A DNA stretch of 64,000 nt from DHVE2 group archaeon (GCA_026993785.1 JALWRZ010000010.1:337199-401198), one strand, 5' to 3'; shown: positions 26,899 through 38,603, counted from the first letter of the stretch. Made by a program: numbers and translations. Notes: generated by a model from the sequence alone, not told the origin.

Positions 26899-27532
26899 AG
26901 ATAGGCTAAAGCTTTATGTAATCACAGATAGGCGATTGAAGGATGAAGAAAGCAGTGTGAAGGCAGCGCTGGAAGGTGGTGCTACGGCTATTCAATTGAG
27001 AATAAAGAACGCAAGCACAAGAGAGATGGTAAATGTGGCGCTGAAGATAAGGAAAATATGCAATGATTATAACGCCCTTTTTTTCGTGAATGATCGCGTG
27101 GATATAGCCCTGGCCTCTAAGGCGGATGGTGTTCATGTAGGCTCCGAGGATATGCCCGTGCATCTCGTTAAAGAGATAGCACCGAATCTTATAGTGGGTG
27201 CATCCGCAAGAAGCGTGGAGGAAGCCATAGCAGCCGAGAGAGCGGGTGCAGATTACATAGGCGCAGGTAGCGTCTTTCCCACAGGAAGCAAGAAAGATGC
27301 CATTATCATAGGGCTAAAAACTCTTCAGGATATAGTTAAGAACGTGAAAATTCCTGTGATTGCTATAGGAGGTATAAATCATGAGAATGTAAGAGAAGTC
27401 CTTAAGACAGGTGTGGATGGTATCGCAGTTATATCTGCGATAATCGGCGCCAAAGATGTAAAAAAAGCCACGATGGAAATGATTCACATCATGAATGAGG
27501 CGAAAAGCCATAAAACCACAAATAAAGTTTAA
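26888..27532 (+). CDS. thiE: Thiamine-phosphate synthase
   Basis: LYVITDRRL, AIQLRIKNAS, FVNDRVDIALASKADGVHVG; TTG start overlapping thiM. Confidence 0.93.
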   Translation: MNLRDRLKLYVITDRRLKDEESSVKAALEGGATAIQLRIKNASTREMVNVALKIRKICNDYNALFFVNDRVDIALASKADGVHVGSEDMPVHLVKEIAPNLIVGASARSVEEAIAAERAGADYIGAGSVFPTGSKKDAIIIGLKTLQDIVKNVKIPVIAIGGINHENVREVLKTGVDGIAVISAIIGAKDVKKATMEMIHIMNEAKSHKTTNKV

Positions 27533-27572
27533 ATAAATGGAATGTATGGAGCGGTAAAAAGGTGGTGAAACA

Positions 27573-29630
27573 ATGATGGAGTACCTGGGCTTGATAACCG
27601 GGCTCGTGTCTTTGATTGTAGCAGCACTTTTCGCAATATACGTTCGCAGCAGAGATTCGGGAAAGGGAAGAATGACCGAGATTTCAGGATACATAAGAAG
27701 AGGCGCCATGGCTTTCCTCAACCGAGAATACCGTTCCTTGGTGGTATATATCATCGTGGTAGCAGTGCTTCTATGGCTCTTGAGCTTTGTGAAAAAGAGT
27801 GGTATAAGTGGATATGCGTCCCTCTCCTTTGTGGTAGGTGCGATTCTTTCCGCTCTTTCGGGCAATGTGGGAATGAGAATAGCAACCCTTGCCAATGTTC
27901 GCACTGCCAAGGCCGTGGAAAAGGATATCCATTCAGGCCTGAAGGTGGCATTCTCATCCGGGGCAGTCATGGGCTTAACAGTGGTAGGTCTTGGACTAGC
28001 AGGAATCTCCTCGGTGTATCTGATTTTCAGTGATGTTGACCCTGCAGGACTCTCAAGCATAATGTTCGCCTTCGGATTTGGAGCATCTTCCATAGCACTC
28101 TTTGCAAGAGTGGGCGGCGGCATATACACCAAAGCGGCGGATGTGGGCGCTGATCTTGTGGGCAAAGTGGAAGCGGGGATTCCAGAGGATGACCCCCGCA
28201 ATCCCGCGGTGATCGCTGACAACGTGGGTGATAATGTTGGTGATGTGGCCGGAATGGGTGCCGACCTCTTTGAGAGCTATGTGGATTCCATCATAGCTGC
28301 CATAGCCATAGGTATAGCATTCACTTCTCTCAAATCCTCGCTCTCAATTCTTCCCCTGGTTCTTGCGGGAATAGGGATAATCTCCTCCATAATCGGAATA
28401 GCCGTGGTGGTGCTTCTGCGAAATAGGGACCCAACGAAGGCGATGAACAGCGGAGTTATAACAAGCTCCATAATAATGTTCATCCTCTCTCTCCTGCTTC
28501 TTTACTCCATGAGAGATGCGAATTTTTCATCCCTGGGCAAGGATGTAACTTGGTACACCATACTTGGCGCACTCATTGCGGGTCTGGTGGCAGGCATAAT
28601 TATTGGATTTGCCACGGAATATTATACATCGGATAAATATAGGCCTACGAGGAAAATTGCGGAGGCAAGTACGACCGGCGCAGCAACTACCATAATAACT
28701 GGAATGGCTGTGGGCATGCTAAGCACTGTAGTGCCCATAATTTCTGTGGTGGTGGCCATTATCGCTGCATACCTCCTTGCCAATCTTTACGGCATAGCAA
28801 TCGCAGCTGTAGGTATGCTAAGCACCCTTGGTATGACCCTAAGCATGGATACCTATGGTCCGGTGGCTGATAATGCTGCAGGCATAGCGGAGATGGCGCA
28901 TCTCGGCGAGGATGTGAGGGAAAGAGCGGAGGAGCTCGATGCGGTTGGGAACACTACCGCTGCTATAGGAAAGGGCTTCGCCATAGGTTCCGCAGCTTTA
29001 ACCGCGCTTGCACTGTTCGCCACGTATAACCAGAGTATATCTTCACTGGGAAAGCAGCTTACCCTGAGTCTCTCCAACCCTTCTGTTACTGCAGGCATCT
29101 TCATTGGTGCGCTCATGCCCTTCCTGTTCAGTGCACTGGCCTTATCTGCAGTGGGCGATGCCGCCGAGAAAATGGTAAATGAAGTGCGCCGTCAGTTCAG
29201 AGAGATAAAGGGAATAATGGAAGGAAAGGCAACGCCAGATTATGAGAGATGCGTAGATATCTCCACAAGGGCTGCCATAAGAAAAATGGTCGTACCGACC
29301 CTCCTGGCCATAATAGTGCCTGTTATTGTTGGCCTCACCCCTGGTCTCGGGCCGGAAGCTGTAGGAGGTATGCTGGCGGGCACAATAGCCTCAGGATTCC
29401 TGCTTGCCATCTATATGGCCAATGCAGGCGGTGCCTGGGACAATGCAAAGAAGTACATCGAGAAAGGTCATTTTGGCGGAAAAGGTAGCGATGCACATAA
29501 GGCAGCGGTGGTGGGTGATACCGTTGGTGATCCTCTGAAAGACACCGCAGGCCCGTCCCTAAATATTCTGATAAAGTTAATGAGTATAGTGTCGCTTATA
29601 TTTGCACCTCTCTTTGTGCTTCTTCTCTGA
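27573..29630 (+). CDS. hppA: Membrane-bound ion-translocating pyrophosphatase
   Basis: [89 protein letters not shown]. Confidence 0.97.
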   Translation: MMEYLGLITGLVSLIVAALFAIYVRSRDSGKGRMTEISGYIRRGAMAFLNREYRSLVVYIIVVAVLLWLLSFVKKSGISGYASLSFVVGAILSALSGNVGMRIATLANVRTAKAVEKDIHSGLKVAFSSGAVMGLTVVGLGLAGISSVYLIFSDVDPAGLSSIMFAFGFGASSIALFARVGGGIYTKAADVGADLVGKVEAGIPEDDPRNPAVIADNVGDNVGDVAGMGADLFESYVDSIIAAIAIGIAFTSLKSSLSILPLVLAGIGIISSIIGIAVVVLLRNRDPTKAMNSGVITSSIIMFILSLLLLYSMRDANFSSLGKDVTWYTILGALIAGLVAGIIIGFATEYYTSDKYRPTRKIAEASTTGAATTIITGMAVGMLSTVVPIISVVVAIIAAYLLANLYGIAIAAVGMLSTLGMTLSMDTYGPVADNAAGIAEMAHLGEDVRERAEELDAVGNTTAAIGKGFAIGSAALTALALFATYNQSISSLGKQLTLSLSNPSVTAGIFIGALMPFLFSALALSAVGDAAEKMVNEVRRQFREIKGIMEGKATPDYERCVDISTRAAIRKMVVPTLLAIIVPVIVGLTPGLGPEAVGGMLAGTIASGFLLAIYMANAGGAWDNAKKYIEKGHFGGKGSDAHKAAVVGDTVGDPLKDTAGPSLNILIKLMSIVSLIFAPLFVLLL

Positions 29631-29666
29631 TACTTTTTTATACTTCCTTTTTTATGAGGTAAAGGG

Positions 29667-31118
29667 ATGAAAAAGATAGCGGTCGTTACCATAATACTTG
29701 CGATTCTGCTATTTATGCCCGCAGTGGCAGGCGAGCTCATACCAGATAGGGAGAAAGTTGAGATAAAGAGCGGAGAAAGCGCTGAGTTTCATTTCACCCT
29801 TTTCAATAGAAAAAATGAGACGGTTTTTTTCGTGATAAGCTATCCTGCGATTAGTGGATGGAAGCTCAATGTCACGCCCACAAGCGGTGTTATTCTGCCC
29901 TATGGGGAGAAGATTGTTCACATAAGGATTCATACCCCTGAAGTTTACAGCGATACAGAAAAGAGCATAGTTTTCAAGGTTATGCTCTACAACTCCACGG
30001 GATTTATAGGAAAATATGAATATACCTTAGATATCCTTCTTCTATCTCATGGCACCTTTTTCTTCTTCTTTACTTTGCCAGTAGTCGAAAGCTGGGGTTA
30101 CTGGGGCGCCTTTGTAAGTGTGGTTCTCACCTGGATGCTCATAAGCGGTATCCTCTATCTCCTGTTCCCCCTGGTAACAAAGCTGACAAAGAGAACAAAG
30201 ACCAAGGTGGATGACATAATCGTGGAGATACTTAAAAAACCCTTAGCTCTATGGGTCATCCTCTACGGTCTGCTCAGCGCATCCTTAACGCTTCCCCTAT
30301 CCCCTGATATATCCCTAATGCTTGTGAAGGCCTATAATATGGCTGTCATACTAATTGTCACGTGGATTATCTATCGCGTCTTTCGGGATCTCATAATTCG
30401 ATACTCTTTCCATCTTTCCCGAAAGAAGAAAAAGCGGGACCTGGAAAATGTTCTCCTTCCCGTGATAGAGAAAATAGGTATCGTCACCATTGTGACCATT
30501 GGAGGCATAATGCTTCTTGAGGAGGCAGGCGTGAACATCGCGGTTCTCGTGGCAAGTCTTGGGGTCGCGGGTATAATAATAGGTCTGGCAGCGCAGGATA
30601 CCCTGGGCAATTTCTTCGCCGGAATACATATCCTTCTGGACAAGGCCTTCGAAATTGGCGATCTTATACTACTTGAAGGCGAAGATAGCGTGTTCAGGGT
30701 TCACGATGTGGGATTACGCAGCACCAAACTCTACGACATATTTTCCCATACTATGATTTACATTCCCAATTCCATGCTGGCAAATCATAAGATAGTGAAT
30801 CTCAACAGGCCAGATACCAAAATAAAGATAAGAGTTGATGTTAGCGTATCCTACGATAGTGATGTGGAAAAGGTCAGAAGATTGCTAAAGGAAATAGCGC
30901 TTCAGATGCCCGAAGTGCTAAAGGATGAAAAGCATGAGCCGGTAGTTGTGTTTAGAGAATTTGGAGACTCCTCGCTAAATTTCACACTCTACGCCTGGGT
31001 TGAGAAGGTTCCAGAGCAGTGGGAAGTGGCAAGTAGGATAAGGGGCGAGATAATGAGGCGCTTCAGGGAAGAAGGAATCGAAATTCCCTATCCGCAACTG
31101 GATGTGCATATGAAGTGA
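29667..31118 (+). CDS. MscS-family mechanosensitive ion channel with N-terminal extracytoplasmic beta domain
   Basis: [41 protein letters not shown]; signal peptide and NEW3-like N-terminus. Confidence 0.93.
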   Translation: MKKIAVVTIILAILLFMPAVAGELIPDREKVEIKSGESAEFHFTLFNRKNETVFFVISYPAISGWKLNVTPTSGVILPYGEKIVHIRIHTPEVYSDTEKSIVFKVMLYNSTGFIGKYEYTLDILLLSHGTFFFFFTLPVVESWGYWGAFVSVVLTWMLISGILYLLFPLVTKLTKRTKTKVDDIIVEILKKPLALWVILYGLLSASLTLPLSPDISLMLVKAYNMAVILIVTWIIYRVFRDLIIRYSFHLSRKKKKRDLENVLLPVIEKIGIVTIVTIGGIMLLEEAGVNIAVLVASLGVAGIIIGLAAQDTLGNFFAGIHILLDKAFEIGDLILLEGEDSVFRVHDVGLRSTKLYDIFSHTMIYIPNSMLANHKIVNLNRPDTKIKIRVDVSVSYDSDVEKVRRLLKEIALQMPEVLKDEKHEPVVVFREFGDSSLNFTLYAWVEKVPEQWEVASRIRGEIMRRFREEGIEIPYPQLDVHMK

Positions 31119-31130
31119 GAAAGTATTTTA

Positions 31131-31781
31131 ATGTCGGCGGATTATATCCAAGGGATGAAGGTAAACGAGATGTTTGTATCGGTTCAGGGAGAAGGGCCGT
31201 ATATGGGTATACCCATGTTTTTCATCCGATTTACTGGATGCAATCTGAGATGCGAGTGGTGTGATACCCAGTATGCCTTCTATGAGGGCAAGGAAATGAG
31301 CATCCAGGAGATTCTTAAGGAGGTAAAAAAAGCGGGAAGAGAATGGATATGCCTCACAGGTGGTGAGCCTCTTCTTCAGGAAGATATCTATAAGCTTGTG
31401 GATCTGCTTCTCAAAGAGCACAGGATAATTCTTGAAACCAATGGCTCCATTCTCATAGATAAGCTACCCACTGAGGAGCGCCTTATAATTTCCCTGGATA
31501 TTAAAACCCCCTCATCCAAGATGGAGAAGTATATGAAGCTCGAGAACATCGATTATCTGGGTCCCAAGGACTATATGAAGTTCGTCATAAAAGATGAGAG
31601 GGACTTTCAATACGCCAAGAGCATTATGGAGGAAAAAGAGATAAGCGCGGAAGTGATATTCCAGCCTGTGTGGGGCTCGGATTTGAGATGGCTGGCCGAG
31701 CGGGTCTTGGAGGAAGGCCTTAATGTTCGTGTTCTTCCCCAGCTACACAAGATAATCTGGGGAGATAAAAGAGGTGTGTGA
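31131..31781 (+). CDS. queE: 7-carboxy-7-deazaguanine synthase, radical SAM
   Basis: VNEMFVSVQGEGPYMGIPMFFIRFTGCNLRCEWCDTQYAF; likely start near 31158. Confidence 0.92.
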   Translation: MSADYIQGMKVNEMFVSVQGEGPYMGIPMFFIRFTGCNLRCEWCDTQYAFYEGKEMSIQEILKEVKKAGREWICLTGGEPLLQEDIYKLVDLLLKEHRIILETNGSILIDKLPTEERLIISLDIKTPSSKMEKYMKLENIDYLGPKDYMKFVIKDERDFQYAKSIMEEKEISAEVIFQPVWGSDLRWLAERVLEEGLNVRVLPQLHKIIWGDKRGV

Positions 31782-32392
31782 ATATGTACGCATATACAGA
31801 GGAAGAAGGCGTATTTGCGGTTAAAATCGCCAGGAAGGTGGTAGAATTCTATCTGGAGCATGAGGATGTTCCCTACATAGAGTTTCCAGAGAAATTTGAG
31901 AGAAAATCAGGAGTATTCACGACCATATCCACCTATCCAACGCATGAGCTGAGGGGATGCATAGGATATCCAGAGCCAGTGTTGCCACTGAAGGATGCCT
32001 TGATTCAATCCGCCCTATCTGCAGCATTTTCGGACCCGAGATTCCCGCCCCTGCGAAAGAGTGAAGTGGAGCATGTTGTATTCGAGGTCTCGCTTCTCAC
32101 ACCGCCTGAGGAAATAAAGGTGCAGAGCAGGGAGGAGCTTCTAAATGAGGTGAAGATAGGAGTTCATGGACTCATAGCCGAACGCGGCTTCTATCGTGGG
32201 CTTCTCCTGCCTCAGGTGCCCGTGGAATGGCACTGGGATGTGAAGGAGTTTCTTGAGCAGACATGCTGGAAGGCGGGGCTACCTCGAGATTGCTGGAAAG
32301 ATGAGAGGACTAAATTTTATAGATTTAGCGCTGAGATATTCGAGGAGGAAAAGCCCCGGGGTGCCATAAGGAGGAAGGAACTTGAACCTTGA
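31778..32392 (+). CDS. AMMECR1 domain protein
   Basis: GVFTTISTYPTHELRGCIGYPEPVLPLKDALIQSALSAAFSDPRFPPL. Confidence 0.93.
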   Translation: MNMYAYTEEEGVFAVKIARKVVEFYLEHEDVPYIEFPEKFERKSGVFTTISTYPTHELRGCIGYPEPVLPLKDALIQSALSAAFSDPRFPPLRKSEVEHVVFEVSLLTPPEEIKVQSREELLNEVKIGVHGLIAERGFYRGLLLPQVPVEWHWDVKEFLEQTCWKAGLPRDCWKDERTKFYRFSAEIFEEEKPRGAIRRKELEP

Positions 32393-33620
32393 GGGAAAGA
32401 TTTACTACCACGGCGAGATAGTGGAAGGGGCCATCGAAATCGAAGATGGAAAGATAAGGAGGGTCAAAAAAAGCCTACCCTTCGCGTTCAGAGTAAGAGG
32501 CATCATTCTTCCAGGAGCTTTAGATATCCATGTGCATTTTAGAGAGCCTGGATTCACCCATAAGGAGGATTTTTATACCGGTAGCATGAGCGCGGCTTTT
32601 GGAGGTGTGACCTTCGTTATGGATATGCCTAACAATTCCCCGAAAATCCTCACCGCTCAGGATTTTGTGGAGAAGTTAAGACTCGTTGCCCCAAAGGCCA
32701 ATGTGGACTTCTCCCTTTACTTCATGCTCTCCCCATTATCTCCCGGACTGGAAGAGATAAATGGAGCTTTCAAATACTATATGGGGGAAACTACGGCGGT
32801 GGAGGGTTACGTGGTTGAGGAATATCCTAAAAACTCCTTCATATCTGTGCATGCAGAGCTCAATGAATGCATAAGAAAGGAGAGCAGGGATTTGAGGGAC
32901 CATGATAAGTCAAGACCTGAGAGCTGCGAAGCTATGGCAGTCCGAACTCTTTTGGGAAAGGGAAAGTTTCACATAGCACATGTGAGCGGCGTAGATACCG
33001 TGGATATGTGCAAGATTGGGGGATTTACATGCGAAGTCACCCCCCATCATCTCTTCCTTCACAGGGATATGCCCCTTGGAACCTGGGGCAAGGTTAATCC
33101 TCCGCTCAGGGCAAAATGGATGAGCGAAAAGCTATGGGAAGAGCTGCTCCAGGGAAGAATAGATATTGTGGCCAGTGACCATGCGCCACATACCATGGAG
33201 GAGAAGGAGGATGAGTTCAACATTGCTCCTGCAGGGATACCAGAGGTAGAGACCTACGTTCCCATATTCCTTTACCTTGTGAAGCAAGGGAAAATTTCCA
33301 TGGCGAGGGCCGTTGAGGTATTGATGGAGCGTCCTGGAGAGCTTCTTCGCGTTCCCAAAGGCAAAATCGAAGCTGGATACGATGCGGATCTAATAGTTGT
33401 GGATTTCAAAGAAGTGAGAAAAATCCGTTCCCGGGATTTGCATTACAAATGCGGATGGACTCCCTACGAGAATTTCTATGGGGTATTCCCACACAGGGTG
33501 TATCTAAGAGGCGAAGAGATTATCGAGGATTACGAATTTGTGGGTGAGAGATTAGGCAAATTTGTGAAAATCAGCCCAGCTAAACAGGAAGAGGAAGAGA
33601 AGGAGCATATGCAGGATTAA
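32382..33620 (+). CDS. pyrC: Dihydroorotase
   Basis: LPGALDIHVHFREPGFTHKEDFYTGS, CEVTPHHLFL, VASDHAPHT. Confidence 0.94.
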   Translation: MNLEGKIYYHGEIVEGAIEIEDGKIRRVKKSLPFAFRVRGIILPGALDIHVHFREPGFTHKEDFYTGSMSAAFGGVTFVMDMPNNSPKILTAQDFVEKLRLVAPKANVDFSLYFMLSPLSPGLEEINGAFKYYMGETTAVEGYVVEEYPKNSFISVHAELNECIRKESRDLRDHDKSRPESCEAMAVRTLLGKGKFHIAHVSGVDTVDMCKIGGFTCEVTPHHLFLHRDMPLGTWGKVNPPLRAKWMSEKLWEELLQGRIDIVASDHAPHTMEEKEDEFNIAPAGIPEVETYVPIFLYLVKQGKISMARAVEVLMERPGELLRVPKGKIEAGYDADLIVVDFKEVRKIRSRDLHYKCGWTPYENFYGVFPHRVYLRGEEIIEDYEFVGERLGKFVKISPAKQEEEEKEHMQD

Positions 33621-33650
33621 ATTTTAATAATTTGGAGCATTTGCCACTCT

Positions 33651-36308
33651 ATGCTTGAAAAGGAGCTGAACCTTGAGTTCTTCCGCAAAAATGGATATTC
33701 GAGGTATAAATGCAGAAAATGTGGTGCCTATTTCTGGAGTAAGGTACCCCGGGAAACCTGCACCGAGGCACCATGCGGGACGTACAAATTTCTCGATACC
33801 CCTATTTTCAAAAGGAAATACACCGTGGAGGAGATGAGGAAAGAGTTCATAGAATTTTTCCGAAAACGTGGGCATACGCCCCTTAAGAGGTATCCTGTGG
33901 TGGCAAGATGGAGAGATGATGTATTTCTTGTTAACGCATCCATCTATGATTTCCAGCCCCATGTAACCTCGGGTCTTACTCCACCTCCTGCCAATCCCCT
34001 TGTTATCTCCCAGCCATGCATAAGAATGGTGGATATAGACTCTGTGGGTAAGACCGGAAGACATCTAACGGGTTTTGAGATGATGGCACATCATGCATTC
34101 AATTATGAGGATAACTTCATTTACTGGAAGGATGAAACCGTAGAATATGCCATAAAATTCATAGAGTCTCTGGGAGGCAGCGAGGAAGATATAGTGTTTA
34201 AAGAGAAGCCCTGGATAGGTGGCGGCAACGCTGGGGCAAGCTTTGAAGTCATTGTTGGGGGTTTAGAACTTGCAACCCTTGTTTTTATGAACCTTAAGGA
34301 GGATGAAAATGGAAACATAGTTCTGGAAGGAAAAAGATATTCCGAGATGCCCCTGAAAATAGTGGATACTGGCTATGGATTAGAGCGATTCGTATGGGCA
34401 TCCCAGGGCACACCCACAATCTATGATGCCATATACCCTCAGATGATAGAGCATCTCATGGAGCTTGCTAGTATAGAGAGGGGAGAGAAAGAAGATATGA
34501 TCTTAAAGAATTTAGCTCTTCTATCCCCGAGGATAGAGATAGAGGGTGAGGAAAAGCTGATGGAGGAAGTTCTCAAAAGCTCCAATGCCTCCTGGGAGGA
34601 TTATAAAAAATTCATAAAACCTTTGCAGAGTATATATGCCATAGCGGATTACACAAGGAGCCTGGCTTTCATGCTTTCGGACGGCATAGTTCCCTCCAAT
34701 GTCCAGGCAGGATATCTTGCGAGACTCCTTATACGAAGAACCTTGAGACTTCTGGAAGAACTGGGTAATCCCATATCCATACAGGAACTTGTGGTAATGC
34801 ACATGGAGAGATTCCGGGATATAATGGACATCTCCATGATACCCATAGTTAAGGAGGAGCTGGAGCTGGAGGAGGAGCGCTACAGGAGAACCCTCTCAAA
34901 GGGCAGAGAAATCGTTAAAAGAATGATAAAAAAGAAGAAAACCCTTACGACGGAGGACCTCATTCTTCTTTACGACTCCCACGGGCTTCTTCCAGATTTT
35001 GTGAAAAGCGTGGCCCAGGAAATGAATGTGGAAATAAGTATCCCTGAAAACTTCCATGGACTGGTTGCAAGGAGGCACGAGAGCAGCAAAATCGAAATTA
35101 GGAAGGAAAAGAAAGAGTATGATCTGCCAAAGACCAGGAGCCTTTATTATGAAGATCCATATATGAGGGAATTCGATGCCACGGTGATACATTCACAAGG
35201 AAAGGAAATAGTGCTGGACCAGACGGCTTTTTATCCCGAAGGTGGCGGTCAGCCTGCGGATAGAGGAATAATTATTGCCAATGGAGAAAAATATTTGGTG
35301 CAGGATGTTCAAAAATATGGGGATGTAATTGTTCATTTTGTTGATAGAGAGGGACTTATGGAGGGAATGAAGATTCATGGCATCCTAGATTGGGAGAGAA
35401 GAGAGAGGCTTATGAGAAATCATACAGCGGAGCACGTGCTTCTGGCAGCCTGCAGGAGTGTGCTGGGCAAGCATGTATGGCAGCATGGAACCCAAAAGGA
35501 TGTTTACGAGTGCAGGTTCGACATAGCGCACTATAAGCCCATAAGCGAGCAGGAGATTAAAGAGATAGAGAAGGAAGCTCTCAGGATAATCACTTCCAAC
35601 ATCCCTGTGGAGGCAAAGTTTATGAACAGAACGGAGGCAGAGAAGAAATACGGATTTGTGCTCTATGAGGGCGGTATACCGCCGGGAAAGGAGATTCGTG
35701 TGGTGAAAATTGGTGATTTTGATGTTGAGGCATGTGGCGGCACCCATGTTAAAAGCACAGGTGAGATAGGCCTCTTGAAGATAATTCGCACTGAGAGAAT
35801 ACAGGATGGTGTGAGCAGAATAATCTATACATCGGGAATGAGCGCTCTGGAGCATATACAGAAAGAGGAAGATCTCCTTAGAGAGGGGAGCGAGAAACTG
35901 AAGGTCCCACCAGACAAGCTGGTGAACGCTGTGGACAAGCTCTTTCAGGACTGGAAATCCTGCAGAAAAGAGGTGGAGAAGCTCCAAAAGTACAAACTCA
36001 GAGGAATGGTGGAAGAGCTTGTTTCTCTCGCTAAGAAGGGGGTAGTTGCAGCATCCTTAGAGCTTGATATGAAGGAGCTCCTGTTGCTTTCCAAAGAATT
36101 AGCGTCACAGCTTCGCTCCTATGTGCTGATAGGCAAAGATGGTGGTATAGTTGCCTTCGGTCCCGATGCCGATAGAATAGCTAGGGAAGTCGCCAAGGTC
36201 ATGGATGGAAAGGCCGGAGGTCGCGGCAACTTCGCCCAGGGAAAGGGAAAGGTGGATAAGATAAAAAAAGGTTTAAATAAGGCCAAGGAATTGTTGGGAC
36301 TCGCATGA
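33651..36308 (+). CDS. alaS: Alanyl-tRNA synthetase, archaeal type
   Basis: FEMMAHHAFNY, RNHTAEHVLLAA (HxxxH), CGGTHVKSTGEIG; about 885 aa. Confidence 0.97.
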   Translation: MLEKELNLEFFRKNGYSRYKCRKCGAYFWSKVPRETCTEAPCGTYKFLDTPIFKRKYTVEEMRKEFIEFFRKRGHTPLKRYPVVARWRDDVFLVNASIYDFQPHVTSGLTPPPANPLVISQPCIRMVDIDSVGKTGRHLTGFEMMAHHAFNYEDNFIYWKDETVEYAIKFIESLGGSEEDIVFKEKPWIGGGNAGASFEVIVGGLELATLVFMNLKEDENGNIVLEGKRYSEMPLKIVDTGYGLERFVWASQGTPTIYDAIYPQMIEHLMELASIERGEKEDMILKNLALLSPRIEIEGEEKLMEEVLKSSNASWEDYKKFIKPLQSIYAIADYTRSLAFMLSDGIVPSNVQAGYLARLLIRRTLRLLEELGNPISIQELVVMHMERFRDIMDISMIPIVKEELELEEERYRRTLSKGREIVKRMIKKKKTLTTEDLILLYDSHGLLPDFVKSVAQEMNVEISIPENFHGLVARRHESSKIEIRKEKKEYDLPKTRSLYYEDPYMREFDATVIHSQGKEIVLDQTAFYPEGGGQPADRGIIIANGEKYLVQDVQKYGDVIVHFVDREGLMEGMKIHGILDWERRERLMRNHTAEHVLLAACRSVLGKHVWQHGTQKDVYECRFDIAHYKPISEQEIKEIEKEALRIITSNIPVEAKFMNRTEAEKKYGFVLYEGGIPPGKEIRVVKIGDFDVEACGGTHVKSTGEIGLLKIIRTERIQDGVSRIIYTSGMSALEHIQKEEDLLREGSEKLKVPPDKLVNAVDKLFQDWKSCRKEVEKLQKYKLRGMVEELVSLAKKGVVAASLELDMKELLLLSKELASQLRSYVLIGKDGGIVAFGPDADRIAREVAKVMDGKAGGRGNFAQGKGKVDKIKKGLNKAKELLGLA

Positions 36309-37939
36309 TAAATCCAGAGCTGGAAGAAATAAAAGACATCGTTGCTCAAAATTTCAAATTTTATGATTTTAGAATTTTTCCCGATCACCTGGAATTCTAT
36401 ATAACCTTTGAGAATGAGAAAACTTTAGAGATGAATTTTGAAAACCTGCGACTTCAATTTAAGGAGAGAAATTTGATTCCCTTCCTCCGAAGAAAGGGAG
36501 GAGAATATGTTATCATGGTAATGAAAAATCCACCGCGGAGGTATCGGAGCGTCTATATTAATATCATCCTCCTGGTACTGACCTTTGCATCTACCATATG
36601 GGTAGGCTCTTTGTACTATTATAGTTATTATGGCGTCTCTGATTTATGGCACCAGCTGTGGGGCGGGTTCCTTTATTTTTCAGTACCTCTTCTGGCCATT
36701 CTGGGCTCCCATGAGATGGGCCATTACTTTGCTGCTAAGAAGCACAGGGTAGATGCCTCACTCCCATTCTTCATACCTGCACCCACGATATTCGGAACTT
36801 TAGGGGCGTTCATATCCATGCGGGATCCAATCCCCAACAGGAAATCTCTTGTGGATATAGGCCTGGCTGGTCCTATAGCAGGTTTTATCGTGGCCATTCC
36901 CGTAACCCTCATAGGAATCTATCTGGGACATATTCATACACCATCGCCGCCACCACAATCTGGAGTTGTAGTGCATCTATTTCATATGCCTCTTATCTAC
37001 TATCTCTTCTTTCTTATAATTCCACCCTCGGAGTTTATGCATCCTGTGGCTATGGCGGGATGGGTTGGTTTCGTGGTAACAGCCATAAATCTCTTCCCCG
37101 TAGGACAGTTAGATGGCGGGCATGTGGCCAGGGCACTGGCAGGCGAGAAAGCAAAGTATATAAGCTATGGATTCGCAGCGCTTCTTGTCGCCCTAGGATA
37201 CTTTTACATTGGGTGGCTCATCTTTGCCTTTCTTGTGATATTTTTGGGACTAAGACATCCCCCACCCCTTAATGACGTTGTGAAGTTAGATAAGAAAAGA
37301 ATCGCCCTTGCGGTAAGCGGGTTCCTACTTCTGGCAGTAACCTTTGTACCCGTGCCCATAGAGACCGTGCATGAAAGTCTAGAGCTAGAGGTATCTACCA
37401 CATCCACATTTCTCATTGAGGGGCTCAGTGATTCTGCTACCTTACATATCTGGATCAACAATACTGGAGATGTAGAAGAAAACATCACCTTGAAAGTTCA
37501 AGGCCAATTCATAATCCCTCAGCATAATTTTACCTTTAATCTGTCCAAGGGAGAAGGAAAAATGATAAAAGAGGATGTTTGGATGCTGAAAAAGGGGATG
37601 CATACCCTCCATATAATGGCAAGCACTATAACCAACACAGTATACTGGAAAAATATTACCTTCAAATGCTTTGAGAAGAGCCCCAGCTTTAGCTTTAATA
37701 GAACTATAGTGCATGGCTATGTTTTCAATGTGACCCTCTCCAATTTCGGGATGGCCAGAAATTTGGAATTTTTGAGCTTTAACAACGTGAGCTTTAATAT
37801 CACAAATCTACCGAGTACCTCCCTCTACCTAGAAAGTAATTCCTCTTACCAGCTACAGTTTGTTGTGACTGCTCCAACCATTATTTTAGCAGTAGACCCT
37901 GAGAATTACGAGGTTACCTGGTTGAAAGTAGAGATTTGA
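36305..37939 (+). CDS. Site-2 protease (M50) with C-terminal extracytoplasmic domain
   Basis: SHEMGHYFAAKKHRVDASLPFFIPAPTIFGTLGAFISM, NLFPVGQLDGGHVARAL; C-terminal about 180 aa beta-rich. Confidence 0.93.
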   Translation: MINPELEEIKDIVAQNFKFYDFRIFPDHLEFYITFENEKTLEMNFENLRLQFKERNLIPFLRRKGGEYVIMVMKNPPRRYRSVYINIILLVLTFASTIWVGSLYYYSYYGVSDLWHQLWGGFLYFSVPLLAILGSHEMGHYFAAKKHRVDASLPFFIPAPTIFGTLGAFISMRDPIPNRKSLVDIGLAGPIAGFIVAIPVTLIGIYLGHIHTPSPPPQSGVVVHLFHMPLIYYLFFLIIPPSEFMHPVAMAGWVGFVVTAINLFPVGQLDGGHVARALAGEKAKYISYGFAALLVALGYFYIGWLIFAFLVIFLGLRHPPPLNDVVKLDKKRIALAVSGFLLLAVTFVPVPIETVHESLELEVSTTSTFLIEGLSDSATLHIWINNTGDVEENITLKVQGQFIIPQHNFTFNLSKGEGKMIKEDVWMLKKGMHTLHIMASTITNTVYWKNITFKCFEKSPSFSFNRTIVHGYVFNVTLSNFGMARNLEFLSFNNVSFNITNLPSTSLYLESNSSYQLQFVVTAPTIILAVDPENYEVTWLKVEI

Positions 37940-38603
37940 ATCGCAATGCATCTTCCCACATATTGGTGTTATTGAACATCACATAATCCCCGTCCTTCAC
38001 CAATTTTTTGAGCCGCAATAGCTCCTCGTCACTGTAGCGATATCTGTAACTGCCTATGCCATGGAGCCTATAATAGGAAAACTCGCCCCACACCTTCTCT
38101 CTTTTGAATGGGTCCACAACATGAATCAATTTAACCTCTTGACATATTTTTCTCACGGTTTCATCGCTCCAATTCCCTCTCGGTTCCCATCCGAACACAA
38201 AATCCCGCTCTATGGAGTTAAAGAACTCGTATATGTTTCTCACATTCTCCTCTTTCTCTTTGAAACTTGCGGGACTTTGAAAGATTATTATATCTGCGTG
38301 AAGTATTTTAGCTATCTCCCTGAAGTGTTCCCAGGATTCCATCGTATCCTGATTTACTTTAAAAAAGCCGAAGTCCCCCATTTTTCCTTTGTATCTTCGA
38401 TATGTAGGACTGCTAGGTGGATGAGTTATAGTCTGCGGCGCTTTTAAAACGAACTCGAAATCATCAGGAGCTTGCTCCCTCCATTTAGCAGCCAGTTCTG
38501 GGGAAATTGGCGTATAAAAGCTTTTCTGTATTTCCACTACCTTGAACTCTTCGAAATATTTCTTTCGCGATGCCGAGAACCCACAGGTTCCTATGTGAAT
38601 CAT
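37914..38603 (-). CDS. DUF72 family protein
   Basis: MIHIGTCGFSASRKKYFEEFKVVEIQKSFYTPISPELAAKWREQAPDDFEFVLKAPQTITH; start at 38603. The ORF-track extension to 38984 runs through a repeat element. Confidence 0.9.
   Translation of the reverse strand: MIHIGTCGFSASRKKYFEEFKVVEIQKSFYTPISPELAAKWREQAPDDFEFVLKAPQTITHPPSSPTYRRYKGKMGDFGFFKVNQDTMESWEHFREIAKILHADIIIFQSPASFKEKEENVRNIYEFFNSIERDFVFGWEPRGNWSDETVRKICQEVKLIHVVDPFKREKVWGEFSYYRLHGIGSYRYRYSDEELLRLKKLVKDGDYVMFNNTNMWEDALRFKSLLSTR

Noticed and set aside
27314-28222. 302-aa minus-strand ORF over thiE/hppA
   Set aside because: Antisense shadow of the highly conserved hppA coding sequence; no recognisable family.
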